Source: Micromonospora sp. CB01531 (GTDB lineage Bacteria > Actinomycetota > Actinomycetes > Mycobacteriales > Micromonosporaceae). Taken from it: a stretch of DNA of 64,000 nt. Each line of letters begins with the position of its first letter. The stretch's first letter is position 1. Made by a program: the position numbers and the translations under genes. Shown one piece after another: positions 33,061-45,472 of this stretch. Location: positions 1 to 64,000 of the forward strand of contig NZ_LWLS01000138.1 in assembly GCF_001905095.1 (NCBI RefSeq), in the 5' to 3' direction. The notes below the pieces were generated by a model. The model was not told the origin of the DNA, ran no database searches, and saw nothing but the letters and a program-made list of their open reading frames with translations.

Positions 33061-34464
33061 TCACTCCAGTTCGTGCAGCATGAGCTGGCGGGCCGCCTCG
33101 GTGATCGAGCCCGACAGCGAGGGATAGATGGTGATCGTCTGGGCCAGCTCGTTGACGGTGAGGTTGTTCTCCACCGCCATGGTGATCGGCAGGATCAGTT
33201 CGCTGGCCTTCGGCGCCACCACCACGCCGCCGATCACCTGGCCGCTGGCCGGGCGGCAGAAGAGCTTGACGAAGCCGTCGGCGAGGTCGTCCATCTTCGC
33301 CCGGGCGTTGCCGGCGAGCGGCAGCATCACCTGGCGGGCCGGGACCTTGCCGGCGTCCACCTCGTTCTGCGAGACGCCGACGGTGGCCAGCTCCGGGTCG
33401 GTGAAGACGTTCGCGGCGACGGTACGCAGCCGCAGCGGGCGGACCGCCTCACCGAGCGCGTGCCACATGGCGATCCGGCCCTGCATGGCGGCGACGCTGG
33501 CCAGCGGCAGCACGCCGGTGCAGTCGCCGGCGGCGTAGATGCCGGGCACGTTGGTCCGGGAGACCCGGTCGACGGTGACGTAGCCGCCCCGGGCCAGCTC
33601 GACGCCGTACTCGGCGAGGCCCAGGTTGGCGGTGCTGGGCACCGAGCCGACCGCGATCAGCGCATGGCTGCCGGACACCTTGCGGCCGTCGGAGAGCTCG
33701 ACCTCCACGCCGTCGCCGGTCCGGCGGACCGCCTCGGCACGCGAGTTGTTGAGGATGCTCATGCCCCGGTTGCGGAACACCCGCTCGATCGCCATCGCCG
33801 CGTCGGCGTCCTCGTGCGGCATGACCCGGTCCCGGCTGGAGACCAGGGTGACCTCGACGCCCATCGCCAGGTAGGCGCTGGCGAACTCGGCGCCGGTCAC
33901 GCCGGAGCCGACCACGATCAGGTGCTCCGGCAGCTCCGGCAGGTCGTACACCTGGCGCCAGGTCAGGATGCGCTCCCCGTCGGGGACGGCGGTGGGGAGC
34001 TGGCGCGGCGTCGCGCCGGTGGCGATCAGGACGGTGGACGCGGCGATCGAGTACTTCTCGTCACCGTCGGCCGGGGTGACGATCACCCGGTGGGTGTGAC
34101 CGAGCGTGTCCTCGCCCAGCCGGGCGGTGCCGGCGACGAACTCCACCCCGGCCTTGACCAGCTTGGCGTGGATGTCGGCGGACTGGGCCAGAGCGAGCCG
34201 TTTCACCCGCTCGTGCACCGCCCGGGCGTCGACGGTGACCGCCTCCAGCCCGTCCGAGTGCACCCCGAACTCCTCGGTGTCCCGGTAGCCGGTCACCACC
34301 TCCGAGCTGGCGATGAAGGTCTTCGACGGGACGCAGTCGGAGAGCACGCAAGCCCCGCCGGCCCCCTCCGCCTCGACCACGGTGACATCAGCGTCCAGCT
34401 GGGCGGCGACCAGCGCCGCCTCGTACCCGGCCGGTCCCCCGCCGATGATCACGATCTGGCTCAC
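33061..34464 (-). CDS. lpdA: LpdA-like NAD(P)H dehydrogenase (quinone) flavoprotein
   Basis: A 467-residue pyridine nucleotide-disulfide oxidoreductase. FAD motif IVIIGGGPAGYEAALVAAQL at the N-terminus; a CxxxxC pair occurs in GGACVLSDCVPSK. The NAD motif is VVGSGVTGAEFASAY and the second FAD motif is YAAGDCTG. The C-terminus reads TITIYPSLSGSITEAARQL rather than the HPTLSE motif of true dihydrolipoamide dehydrogenase, so the catalytic His-Glu pair is missing. This matches the LpdA/Rv3303c type, which is a quinone or related reductase. GTG start 34464. Convergent to the NmrA-like gene. Confidence 0.88.
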   Translation of the reverse strand: MSQIVIIGGGPAGYEAALVAAQLDADVTVVEAEGAGGACVLSDCVPSKTFIASSEVVTGYRDTEEFGVHSDGLEAVTVDARAVHERVKRLALAQSADIHAKLVKAGVEFVAGTARLGEDTLGHTHRVIVTPADGDEKYSIAASTVLIATGATPRQLPTAVPDGERILTWRQVYDLPELPEHLIVVGSGVTGAEFASAYLAMGVEVTLVSSRDRVMPHEDADAAMAIERVFRNRGMSILNNSRAEAVRRTGDGVEVELSDGRKVSGSHALIAVGSVPSTANLGLAEYGVELARGGYVTVDRVSRTNVPGIYAAGDCTGVLPLASVAAMQGRIAMWHALGEAVRPLRLRTVAANVFTDPELATVGVSQNEVDAGKVPARQVMLPLAGNARAKMDDLADGFVKLFCRPASGQVIGGVVVAPKASELILPITMAVENNLTVNELAQTITIYPSLSGSITEAARQLMLHELE

Positions 34465-34570
34465 AGCGCTCGCCCCTCGTCCGTGCTCACAGTGACTTTC
34501 TTCTCCCCATCGCGCTCGACACGCACCGTCGTATTCTCCCCCACCCGCCGACCGGGCTATCGTCATCGCC

Positions 34571-35026
34571 GTGCGTCTGTACGCCGCTTACGGCTCAAAC
34601 CTGGACCCCGCCCGCATGCGCGCCTACTGCCCGCATTCGCCGATGGTGGGTACCGGCTGGCTGGAGGGGTGGCGGCTCACCTTCGCGGGCGAGGGCGTCA
34701 TCGGCTGGGAGGGCTCGGTCAGCACGGTGGTCGAGTCCCCGGGTGACCGGGTCTTCGTGGCGCTCTACGACATCCACCCGTACGACGCCGCGCAGCTCGA
34801 CGAGATCGAGGGCGTGACCGCCGGTACGTACCGGAAGCTCACCGTCCGCGTCTCCACGCTGGACGGGGACCTGACCGCGTGGGTATACGTCTTCGACGGC
34901 TACGAGGGCGGCCTGCCGACGTCGTGGTATCTGTCGGAGATCGCGAACGCGGCGGAGAAGGCGGGCGCGCCGGACGACTACGTCACCGAACTGCGGTCCC
35001 GCCCCACCGGCACCGCGTCGGCCTAG
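34571..35026 (+). CDS. Gamma-glutamylcyclotransferase-like protein
   Basis: A 151-residue GGCT-fold protein. The substrate-binding loop is LYAAYGSNLDPARM (residues 3-16), followed by LTFAGEGVIGWEGSVSTVVE. A conserved acidic residue lies in QLDEIEGVTAGTYRK, the typical catalytic Glu region. GGCTs release 5-oxoproline from gamma-glutamyl compounds; in mycothiol-using actinomycetes the natural substrate is unclear. GTG start at 34571. A lone gene between the LpdA-like gene (divergent) and a GNAT gene (convergent). Confidence 0.88.
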   Translation: MRLYAAYGSNLDPARMRAYCPHSPMVGTGWLEGWRLTFAGEGVIGWEGSVSTVVESPGDRVFVALYDIHPYDAAQLDEIEGVTAGTYRKLTVRVSTLDGDLTAWVYVFDGYEGGLPTSWYLSEIANAAEKAGAPDDYVTELRSRPTGTASA

Positions 35027-35075
35027 AGGCTCTCCCACGCGTCCAGTCTCCCCCGGCCGGTGCCCCGGCCAGCCG

Positions 35076-35097
35076 GCGACCCCGGAGCGCGGGTCGC
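35076..35097. terminator. Hairpin between convergent GGCT and GNAT genes
   Basis: GCGACCC (35076-35082) and GGGTCGC (35091-35097) form a 7-bp stem with an 8-nt loop, just before the GNAT gene stop. Confidence 0.45.
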
Positions 35098-35100
35098 GTG

Positions 35101-36063
35101 TCACACACCAGCGGCGGTGACGGTGCGCTCGTACATGTCGGTCCAACGCACCTCGCTCAGCCCCACCGAGCGGTAGAGGGTCACCGGGGTGGTCGGGTTG
35201 GCCAGATCGACGCCGAGCCCGGCGGACGCCCGGCCCTTCGCGGCGTACGTGGCGAAGGCCCGGCGCAGCAGCGCCGCACCCACCCCGCGCCGCCGGTACG
35301 CGGGCAGCACCGACAGCGTGCGTACCCAGCCCATGTCGTGTTCCAGCGCCTGGTCGGAGGACTGGAGGGCGCCGGCCGGCGCTCCGTCGACCTCGGCGAC
35401 GAACCACTCGTCCCAGACCTTGCCGTACGACGGGAGCTGCTCCCGCCACGCCTCGAAGCCGAGCGGCTCGTAGTCGGGGGTGTCCCGGAACGCGGTGTCG
35501 AAGATCTGATGGAACAGCCGCAGGTCGGCCTCGTCGCCGGCGCGCAGCGGGCGGACGGCCACCCCGGCCGGCGGGGCCGGCTCGGCGGGCAGGTCGGCGA
35601 GGGAGCGGGACATCCGGACGTACCGCTTGACCCGGGTGAAGCCGGCCTCGACCAGATCGGCCGCCCAGCGGGTCTCCGGGGCGAAGACCGCGCAGCGGAC
35701 GGTGAGCGCCGGCACCCCGCGCTCGGCCGCGCGCTCGGCGACTCGGTCGAGCTGCCGGGCCAGCAGTGGGGCGCGCAGGTCCGCACCGCGCTCGGGGTCG
35801 ACGAGGACGTCGACGAACTCCCGGCCGACCCCGCTCGCGTTCTCGAGGATCGCCCAGGCGACGGCGGCGCCGTCCGGGTCGGTGACCAGCCACGAGTCCC
35901 GGGCCGGGTCGACAAAGGGGGCGGTCAGCGCGGACTCGACGTCCTCGGCGTCGAAGTCCGGGTAGCCGACCGCGAAGGTGTCGGCGGCGTGCACCACCTT
36001 CAGGATCGCAGGCACGTCGTCGAGGGTGGGGCGGCGGGCGGCCCAGCCGGCGGGGAGCGTCAC
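35101..36063 (-). CDS. Tandem GNAT N-acetyltransferase
   Basis: A 320-residue protein made of two GNAT domains (about residues 8-150 and 165-318), like mycothiol synthase but of the general double-GNAT type. The second domain has the acetyl-CoA motif VLPAYRRRGVGAALLRRAF and a late LGVDLANPTTPVTLYRSVGL segment. The first domain has a weaker motif A (DVLVDPERGADLRAPLLARQ). The acceptor substrate is unknown. Monocistronic; start ATG or GTG at 36063 with the family N-terminus right after. Confidence 0.86.
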   Translation of the reverse strand: MTLPAGWAARRPTLDDVPAILKVVHAADTFAVGYPDFDAEDVESALTAPFVDPARDSWLVTDPDGAAVAWAILENASGVGREFVDVLVDPERGADLRAPLLARQLDRVAERAAERGVPALTVRCAVFAPETRWAADLVEAGFTRVKRYVRMSRSLADLPAEPAPPAGVAVRPLRAGDEADLRLFHQIFDTAFRDTPDYEPLGFEAWREQLPSYGKVWDEWFVAEVDGAPAGALQSSDQALEHDMGWVRTLSVLPAYRRRGVGAALLRRAFATYAAKGRASAGLGVDLANPTTPVTLYRSVGLSEVRWTDMYERTVTAAGV

Positions 36064-36104
36064 GCCGCTGATCCTGGCAGCGCACCGGCCCGCGCGCCCC
36101 TCAT

Positions 36105-36845
36105 TTATCCGCTGCGGAGGTGCAGCCGGGCGGCGGTGAGCAGGTTGAGCAGTTCCGCTCCCTCGCCGGGGGCCAGCGCCCGAAACGCGGTGGCGGCCAG
36201 CCGGTCGGTCACCGCCTCGGCCCAGAGCCGCCGCCGCACCAGCGGCCCGACCGGCGGGTACGGGGGCGACCAGCCGCAGGCGGCGGCCCCCGCCTCCCCC
36301 TCCGGCCCGGCCAGCACCGCCTCCAGCGGGGTCATCCCGGCGGCCCGGACCGCCAGCAGGTAAGCCCCGGCGAAGTGCTCACGGAGCAGCAGCAGCGCGA
36401 CGGCCGCCCGGGCGCCCGGCGAGCGGTCCGGCACCGGCATGGCCCGCCAGGCGGCGAACAGTGGCATCCCGCTGCCGTCCGCCGCGTCGACCGCACGTTC
36501 CAGCAGGCCGGCCAGGCGGGGCGACTCGGGGGCGTCGCTCAGGTGCTGGACGCCCCACCGGCAGCACTCGGCCAGGTTCGCCTCGGCGACCGCCAGTGGG
36601 CGGGCCGTACGGGCGGCGGCGTCCCAGCCGTCGGCGACCGCGTCGGGGGCGATGAAGCCGAGCGCGGCGGCGACCGTCTCGGCGCGGACGTCGCCGAGCG
36701 CGCCGGCCCGGCCGGTGATGTAGAACGCCCAGCCGGATATGCCGAGCAGCCGGGCGCGGCGCAGCGTCGCCGGGCAACGGGAGAAGGCCTCCCCGAGCTC
36801 CAGCACCGGCGGCTTGCTGGCGGCGGCGACCTGCTCGGGGGTCAT
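36105..36845 (-). CDS. SCO6745-like (SalK-type) protein of unknown function
   Basis: A 246-residue helical protein of the actinobacterial SCO6745/SalK family: early PVLELGEAFSRCPATLRRAR, then GISGWAFYITGRAGALGDV and the ending motif APGEGAELLNLLTAARLHLR. SalK-type proteins are known from antibiotic clusters and from general genomes, with an unassigned activity; a winged-helix fold has been proposed. The start was chosen at ATG 36845 (MTPEQVAAASKPP), the first Met near the family N-terminus. It is followed upstream on the same strand by a coiled-coil protein gene. Confidence 0.72.
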   Translation of the reverse strand: MTPEQVAAASKPPVLELGEAFSRCPATLRRARLLGISGWAFYITGRAGALGDVRAETVAAALGFIAPDAVADGWDAAARTARPLAVAEANLAECCRWGVQHLSDAPESPRLAGLLERAVDAADGSGMPLFAAWRAMPVPDRSPGARAAVALLLLREHFAGAYLLAVRAAGMTPLEAVLAGPEGEAGAAACGWSPPYPPVGPLVRRRLWAEAVTDRLAATAFRALAPGEGAELLNLLTAARLHLRSG

Positions 36846-36888
36846 CGACGGCGCACCGCCGTCCGTCCACCGTGGTCGTCCATCCCGA

Positions 36889-37827
36889 TCAGTCTGCCCC
36901 GTTGCCTTCCCCGTCGGCATCCCCCTCTTCGGCGTCCAGCGCCTCCATCGCGGCCTCCACCTCCCCGGTACGCCGGCGGGCGGTGGTGAGCGACCGCTCG
37001 GCGCCCCGTCGGGCCAGCTTGGCCCGGCTCAGTTCCTGCTCGGCGACGGCCCGGCGGCGTTCCAGCTCGGCCAGTTCGGTCTCGATCCGGTCCAGGCTCG
37101 CGGCGCCATCCCGCTCGGACCGGGCGGCCTCGGCCAGTTCCGCCTCGGCCCGGTCCTGGTCGCCGCGGGCCTTCGCCAGCTCGCGTTCCAGCGCCCGGCG
37201 GCGTTTCGCCCGCTCGGCCCGGGCCGCTCGCGCCGCGGCCCGCTCGTCGCGTTCCCGGCGGGCCCCGGCCCGTCCGGCCGCCGGCTCCTCCGGCTCCGGT
37301 TCCTCCGCGCCCCCGGTGACCAGCCGCAGTTGCGGGCGGGGCACCTCGCCGAAGCCGGCATAGTGGGTGGCCCGGAGCAGCCGGCCGGTGCGGACCTGCT
37401 CGGCCACCTCGGCGTCGGACAGAGCGGCGTTGAGGGTCGCCTCGACCTCTGCCAGCGGGAGCTTCCCGGCCGACGGGGCACCCGGCTCGGCGGCGGCCAG
37501 CTTGCGAGCCTCGTCGACCAGCGCGCCGACCACGGCCCGGCGCTGGGCGGACAGCTCGCGCAGCTTGGCGCCGCGCAGGTCGCGCTGGGCGGTGCGGAGC
37601 GACTCGGCGAGCTGCGCCAGGTCGGCGACCAGCTCGGGCCGGCGGATGGCGAGCAGGTTGACCAGCCAGGCGGCCACGGTGGGCCGGCGCAGCTTGCCGA
37701 TCTCGCGGGCGGCCTTCTGGTCGCCGGCCCGGCGCGCCTCGGCCACGGCGGCGTCGCGGGCCGCGACGAACCGGTCGGGTGGGGTCGCGTAGAGCCGCTG
37801 GACCAGCTCGGGGGTGGGTCCAGGCAC
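36889..37827 (-). CDS. Coiled-coil protein of unknown function
   Basis: A 312-residue protein conserved in style with actinobacterial hypothetical proteins. The N-terminal 130 residues are helical (RFVAARDAAVAEARRAGDQK, then LRRPTVAAWLVNLLA). A long Arg/Glu/Ala-rich coiled coil runs from about 180 to 300, with a short acidic end. No signal peptide, membrane helix or catalytic motif is visible. It ends 6 nt after the metallo-hydrolase gene starts its own stop region, so the two minus-strand genes are close and likely co-transcribed. Confidence 0.75.
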   Translation of the reverse strand: MPGPTPELVQRLYATPPDRFVAARDAAVAEARRAGDQKAAREIGKLRRPTVAAWLVNLLAIRRPELVADLAQLAESLRTAQRDLRGAKLRELSAQRRAVVGALVDEARKLAAAEPGAPSAGKLPLAEVEATLNAALSDAEVAEQVRTGRLLRATHYAGFGEVPRPQLRLVTGGAEEPEPEEPAAGRAGARRERDERAAARAARAERAKRRRALERELAKARGDQDRAEAELAEAARSERDGAASLDRIETELAELERRRAVAEQELSRAKLARRGAERSLTTARRRTGEVEAAMEALDAEEGDADGEGNGAD

Positions 37828-37832
37828 GGCGG

Positions 37833-38462
37833 TCAGGCGTCGATCCGGGTGCCCGGTTCGAGGCGGCGGTAGTCGGTGTTCGACAGTGCGGTGTACTGCC
37901 GGTCGAGCACGCCGAAACCGTTGTCGTTGAGCAGGCCGTCGTGCAGGGCGTACGCCCGGCGCGGGGCGACCGCCCGGATGAAGTCGACCACTTCGGAGAA
38001 CTTGTTCCAGGGCGCGTGGATCGGGGCGAAGAGGGTGTCCACCTGGACGTCGTCGGGGACCACCAGCGAGTCCCCCGGGTGGTAGACGACGTCGTTGATC
38101 AGGAAGCCGAGGTTCTCGATGACCGGGATGTCGGGGTGGATGACGGCGTGCTGGCCGCCGTACGCGCGGATCGCCACGCCGGCGGCGGTGAACGACTCGC
38201 CCGGCGCGACCACGGTCAGCGTCTCGGCCGCGTCACCGAGGACCTCGGCGAGCGAGGTCGGGCCGTTGATCCGGAACGGGCGCCGGTCCAGCGCCCGGGT
38301 CACCGCCTCGACGTTCACGTGGTCGGGGTGCTGGTGGGTGATCAGCACCGCGTCCGCCCCGTCCAGCGCCTCCGGTTCGCTGTAGACACCGGGGTCGACG
38401 ACCAGCACTCCCCCGTCGTGCTCCACCCGGAGGCAGGAGTGGGCGTACTTGGTGACCTGCAT
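37833..38462 (-). CDS. MBL-fold metallo-hydrolase
   Basis: A 209-residue metallo-beta-lactamase-fold protein. The metal motif is THQHPDHVN (HxHxDH), preceded by VLVVDPGVYSE. Later metal ligands lie in GGQHAVIHP and the YHPGDSL segment, and the C-terminus has YALHDGLLND with a further His. Resembles UlaG-like/YtnP-like hydrolases of unknown substrate. ATG 38462 has a GGAG site. It precedes the coiled-coil gene on the same strand with a 5-nt gap. Confidence 0.88.
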   Translation of the reverse strand: MQVTKYAHSCLRVEHDGGVLVVDPGVYSEPEALDGADAVLITHQHPDHVNVEAVTRALDRRPFRINGPTSLAEVLGDAAETLTVVAPGESFTAAGVAIRAYGGQHAVIHPDIPVIENLGFLINDVVYHPGDSLVVPDDVQVDTLFAPIHAPWNKFSEVVDFIRAVAPRRAYALHDGLLNDNGFGVLDRQYTALSNTDYRRLEPGTRIDA

Positions 38463-38581
38463 CGTGACTCCTCGATTATCGAATCGTGACGTCCTCAGCG
38501 CAGTCTGCCGGAACCGGCGCAATGGCGCGTCGCGTCCGACGTATCGACCCCGGGACGGGGCCCGTCGAAGATCGGAGCGGG

Positions 38582-38660
38582 GACATGAGCGAGCGAATCA
38601 TCAGCACAGCCACCGTGGGTGCCTCATGGCGGCGCCGAGCGCAGCGAGGTGACGGCGTGA
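38582..38660. repeat. Dispersed repeat, copy 2, supplying RBS and start of the DUF4349 gene
   Basis: Shares with 26508-26590 the pieces GCGAGCGAATCA, TCATGGCGGCGCCGAGCG and GCGAGGTGACGGC. As in copy 1 it ends with GAGGTGACGGC followed by a start codon (GTG 38657). It may have been inserted at the gene start. Confidence 0.6.
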
Positions 38661-39658
38661 ACGCAGAACGAGGACGCCGCCGGGCCGTATCACTGGCGGT
38701 GGTGGGGCTGGCGGTGGTGCTGGCCGCGGGGGCTTGCGGCGCCGACAGTGGGCAGAACGACCAGGCCACGTCGGCGGAGGCACCGGCCGCGGGCGCGGCC
38801 CAGGACAAGGCGGGCGCGGGCGCGGACCGGGACGCGGCGGCGCCCGCCCCGGCCGGTTCCGGCGGGGCCCAGCCGGACCTGCGGGTCGACCAGCGGTCGA
38901 TCATCTACACCGGCACGTTGCAGGTCCGGGTGGACGACGTGGAGAAGGCAGCCCGCGCGGCGACCGACGCGGCGACCGCGGCGGGCGGGTTCGTCGGCGG
39001 CGACCAGCGGCACAGCGAGGCGGCGGACGCCCGCGCCGAGCTGACTCTGCGGGTGCCGGCGGATCGGTTCACTGCGGTCGTCGACGAGTTGTCCCGGCTC
39101 GGCCAGCCGGAGCAACGCGAGGTACGCACCGAGGACGTCACCGAGGAGACCGTCGACCTGGACGCCCGGATCGCCACCCAGCGGGCTCGGGTGGACAGCG
39201 CCCGGAAGCTGCTCGCCCGGGCCAGCTCGATCAACGAACTGGTCACCTTGGAGAACGAGGTGGGCCGGCGGGAGGCCGACCTGGCGTCGCTGGAGGCGAA
39301 GAAGCGCCGATTGGCAGACCTGACCGCGCTCTCCACCATCACGGTGGCCTTCGTGGGCACCGACGCCACGACCGCCGAGGAGGGGACGGAACTCGGCTTC
39401 CTGGTAGGGCTGCGGGGCGGCTGGGACGTCTTCGTCACCACGATGTTCGTGCTGCTGACCGTGCTGGGCGCGGTGTTGCCGTTCGCGGTGGTGATCGGCG
39501 TACCAGTGGTGCTGCTGGTGCGGGCGGCGCGCCGACGTCGGGCGCGCCGGGCGCCACCGGCCGGTCCGGCCCCGACGGTGCCGGGACCGGCCGGTCCGGT
39601 GGGTGGTCCGGCGCCTAGCGCGCCGCCGCCAGTGCCCGCAGCGCGGTCTGGACCATGA
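38657..39658 (+). CDS. DUF4349 lipoprotein
   Basis: A 333-residue exported lipoprotein. The signal is VSLAVVGLAVVLAAGACG, with a lipobox ending in Cys. A disordered Ala/Gly/Asp linker leads to the DUF4349 domain (about residues 85-265): RSIIYTGTLQVRVDDVEKA, then AELTLRVPADRF and a coiled-coil VTEETVDLDARIATQRARV. One membrane segment follows near 285-310, then an Arg/Pro-rich end. GTG start at 38657. The 3' end overlaps the convergent amidohydrolase gene by 44 nt. The role of the family is unknown. Confidence 0.88.
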   Translation: MNAERGRRRAVSLAVVGLAVVLAAGACGADSGQNDQATSAEAPAAGAAQDKAGAGADRDAAAPAPAGSGGAQPDLRVDQRSIIYTGTLQVRVDDVEKAARAATDAATAAGGFVGGDQRHSEAADARAELTLRVPADRFTAVVDELSRLGQPEQREVRTEDVTEETVDLDARIATQRARVDSARKLLARASSINELVTLENEVGRREADLASLEAKKRRLADLTALSTITVAFVGTDATTAEEGTELGFLVGLRGGWDVFVTTMFVLLTVLGAVLPFAVVIGVPVVLLVRAARRRRARRAPPAGPAPTVPGPAGPVGGPAPSAPPPVPAARSGP

Positions 39659-41060
39659 GGCGTACGCCGACCGGGATGGCGCGCTCGTCCACGTCGAACG
39701 AGGCCCGGTGCAGGTCCACGTTGGGCCCGTTCCGGCCGACGCCGAGGCGGGCGAGCGCGCCCGGCACGTGCTCGAGATACCAGGAGAAGTCCTCGCCACC
39801 CATGCTCTGCGGGGTCTCCGCGATCCCCTCGGGCCCGAGGGCGGCCGCGGTGGCCGCGGTGAGTACGCCGATGGCGCGGGCGTCGTTGCTGACCGGCGGG
39901 CGACCGCGCAGGTATTCCAGGTCGACTGTCGCGCCGGTGGGGGCGATGACGTCCCGGACGACCTGAGCCACGATCTTCGGGGCCTGCTCCCAGGTGTCGC
40001 GATCCATCACCCGCAGCGTGCCGGCGGCGCAGGCCTCGGAGGGGATGACGTTGTAGCGGGTGCCGGCCGAGGCGTGGCCGAACACCAGCAGCAGCCCGCT
40101 GTTGGCCGCCACCCGTCGGCTGACCAGGGCCGGCACCTCGGTGACCAGCCGGCCCAGCGCGTCGACCAGGTCGACCGTGAGGTGCGGGCGGGCGGTGTGC
40201 CCGCCCGGGCCGGTGAGCCGGACCGTGACGTTGTCGGCGGCGGCGGTGATCGGGCCGACCCGGAGACCGACCCGGCCGACCGGGAGGTTCGGGTCGCAGT
40301 GGACGGCGAAGATCTGCACCACGTCCTCGAGACCACCGGCCTCGATGACCTCCAGCGAGCCGCAGGGCAGGATCTCCTCGGCCGGCTGGAAGATGAGCCG
40401 GACCCGGCCGTCGAGCTGGCCGAGGTCGGCGAGCTGGGCGAGCAGCATGCCGACGCCGAGCATCACCGTGGTGTGCACGTCGTGCCCGCAGGCGTGGCAG
40501 ACGCCGTCCACGGTGGACCGGTACGGCACGTCCTTCGGGTCGGTGAGCGGCAGTGCGTCGATGTCGGCGCGGAGCGCGATCACCGGGCCGTCCGGGCGCC
40601 CGTCGATGTCGCAGATGACGCCGTTGCCCTTGGGCAGCAGCCGGGGCTTCAGCCCGGCGAGGGAGAGCTCCCGGTGGATCAGGGCGGCCGTCTCGAACTC
40701 CTCGCCGGACAGTTCCGGGTGGGAGTGGATGTGACGGCGGGTGGCGATGAGCCCGGGTACCCGGAGGGCGAGCAGATGGTCGAGCTCGAAGGGCAGGGGC
40801 TGGGACCCGGTCGGCGCCTCCGGCCAGGACGACGCCAGCGGGCTGCCGGAAGGCAGCGTCAACGCACTCGTCACGTCGAATTCTCGATCACTAGAGATGG
40901 ATGGATCTTCGGGGAGAACAGCAGACAGCCTAGACCGCCGACGGTGACGCTGCGCAACATCTTTCGGGTAGCGGTCGGACCGCACAGCGTCACGAATACC
41001 CTGGTGGGAAGGCTCGAATATCTGCGGGACAGCAGGTAGATCGCGGTCGAACGCCGTCAT
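39615..41060 (-). CDS. M20 family amidohydrolase/peptidase
   Basis: The catalytic part is M20D-like (IAA-amino acid hydrolase/AbgB type): metal motif GHDVHTTVMLGVGML, acidic pair QPAEEILPCGS and dimerisation domain GGHTARPHL, ending with MGGEDFSWYLEHVPG. GTG 40874 gives a family-sized 419-residue protein but has no ribosome site. ATG 41060 has a strong GGAGG about 10 nt upstream and adds 62 residues of atypical codon use. I annotate the longer frame as possible, with the shorter start as the alternative. It hydrolyses amide bonds of N-acyl amino acids; the substrate is unknown. Confidence 0.85.
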   Translation of the reverse strand: MTAFDRDLPAVPQIFEPSHQGIRDAVRSDRYPKDVAQRHRRRSRLSAVLPEDPSISSDREFDVTSALTLPSGSPLASSWPEAPTGSQPLPFELDHLLALRVPGLIATRRHIHSHPELSGEEFETAALIHRELSLAGLKPRLLPKGNGVICDIDGRPDGPVIALRADIDALPLTDPKDVPYRSTVDGVCHACGHDVHTTVMLGVGMLLAQLADLGQLDGRVRLIFQPAEEILPCGSLEVIEAGGLEDVVQIFAVHCDPNLPVGRVGLRVGPITAAADNVTVRLTGPGGHTARPHLTVDLVDALGRLVTEVPALVSRRVAANSGLLLVFGHASAGTRYNVIPSEACAAGTLRVMDRDTWEQAPKIVAQVVRDVIAPTGATVDLEYLRGRPPVSNDARAIGVLTAATAAALGPEGIAETPQSMGGEDFSWYLEHVPGALARLGVGRNGPNVDLHRASFDVDERAIPVGVRLMVQTALRALAAAR

Positions 41061-41096
41061 CTGCCCCACACCTCCTACAACGCGTAACCGATTCAA

Positions 41097-41566
41097 CGGT
41101 CACCAAATCCCGGGCCGTCGTTCCGAATTGTCGCATTAGTCTCGGCAATTAACTGCCGGTCGGACAATTGCGCGACAACAGTCGGCTGTCGGACGACTCC
41201 CCACGGTGACAGGCCGGTCCGCTGTGCGACCGCACAGGCTGTCCGTCCCGTTCACCCGACCGGGTTACCCGCATTCCCGATCCGCACACGCGCACAAGGG
41301 CGGGCCCCACTGCCCCACGGCTCGACGGACGGGCCGGGCGACGCCGCCCGGAGGGTCCGCACCGAACGTGCCGCCAGGCAGCCCGCCCGGCACCTTCGCA
41401 GAGCCGTCTCCGCTTCCGCTCACGTGCGGGGAGACCATCGACTGTACGCTGCCGCGAGGCCCTGCGGCGAGACCCGTACGGCCAGCTCAGGGCACTCTCA
41501 GCCAGGCCGGCACAGGCGCGGCCTCCCCTTCCCCAGGCACCGCCCGGGCCGCCGCGGAGAACCAGG
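41097..41566. other. Intergenic region without a recognisable gene
   Basis: About 470 nt upstream of the amidohydrolase and downstream of the mutase gene. The part near 41120-41180 is AT-richer (ATTAGTCTCGGCAATTAACT), suitable for a promoter of the minus-strand amidohydrolase. The rest is GC-rich with no coding bias in any frame. Confidence 0.5.
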
Positions 41567-43150
<1,584 letters not shown>

Positions 43151-43314
43151 TACCGGATGGTAGGACGCGGCCGGCCGTCGATGGATGAGGGATACCGCAC
43201 ACTGCGCCGGCCGCTCGACGACAGGTGAGTAGCTGGCCACATACCGTCGAGTAGGTAAACGTCCGCCGCGTCGGGTTTCGCATCGGGCGTCGGAACCAGC
43301 AAGATAGGGGGGTT

Positions 43315-45423
<2,109 letters not shown>

Positions 45424-45472
45424 GTCGAGGCCGACGGGCAGTGGTGCTCCGCCGCCGTGCTATCAAGAGGCC

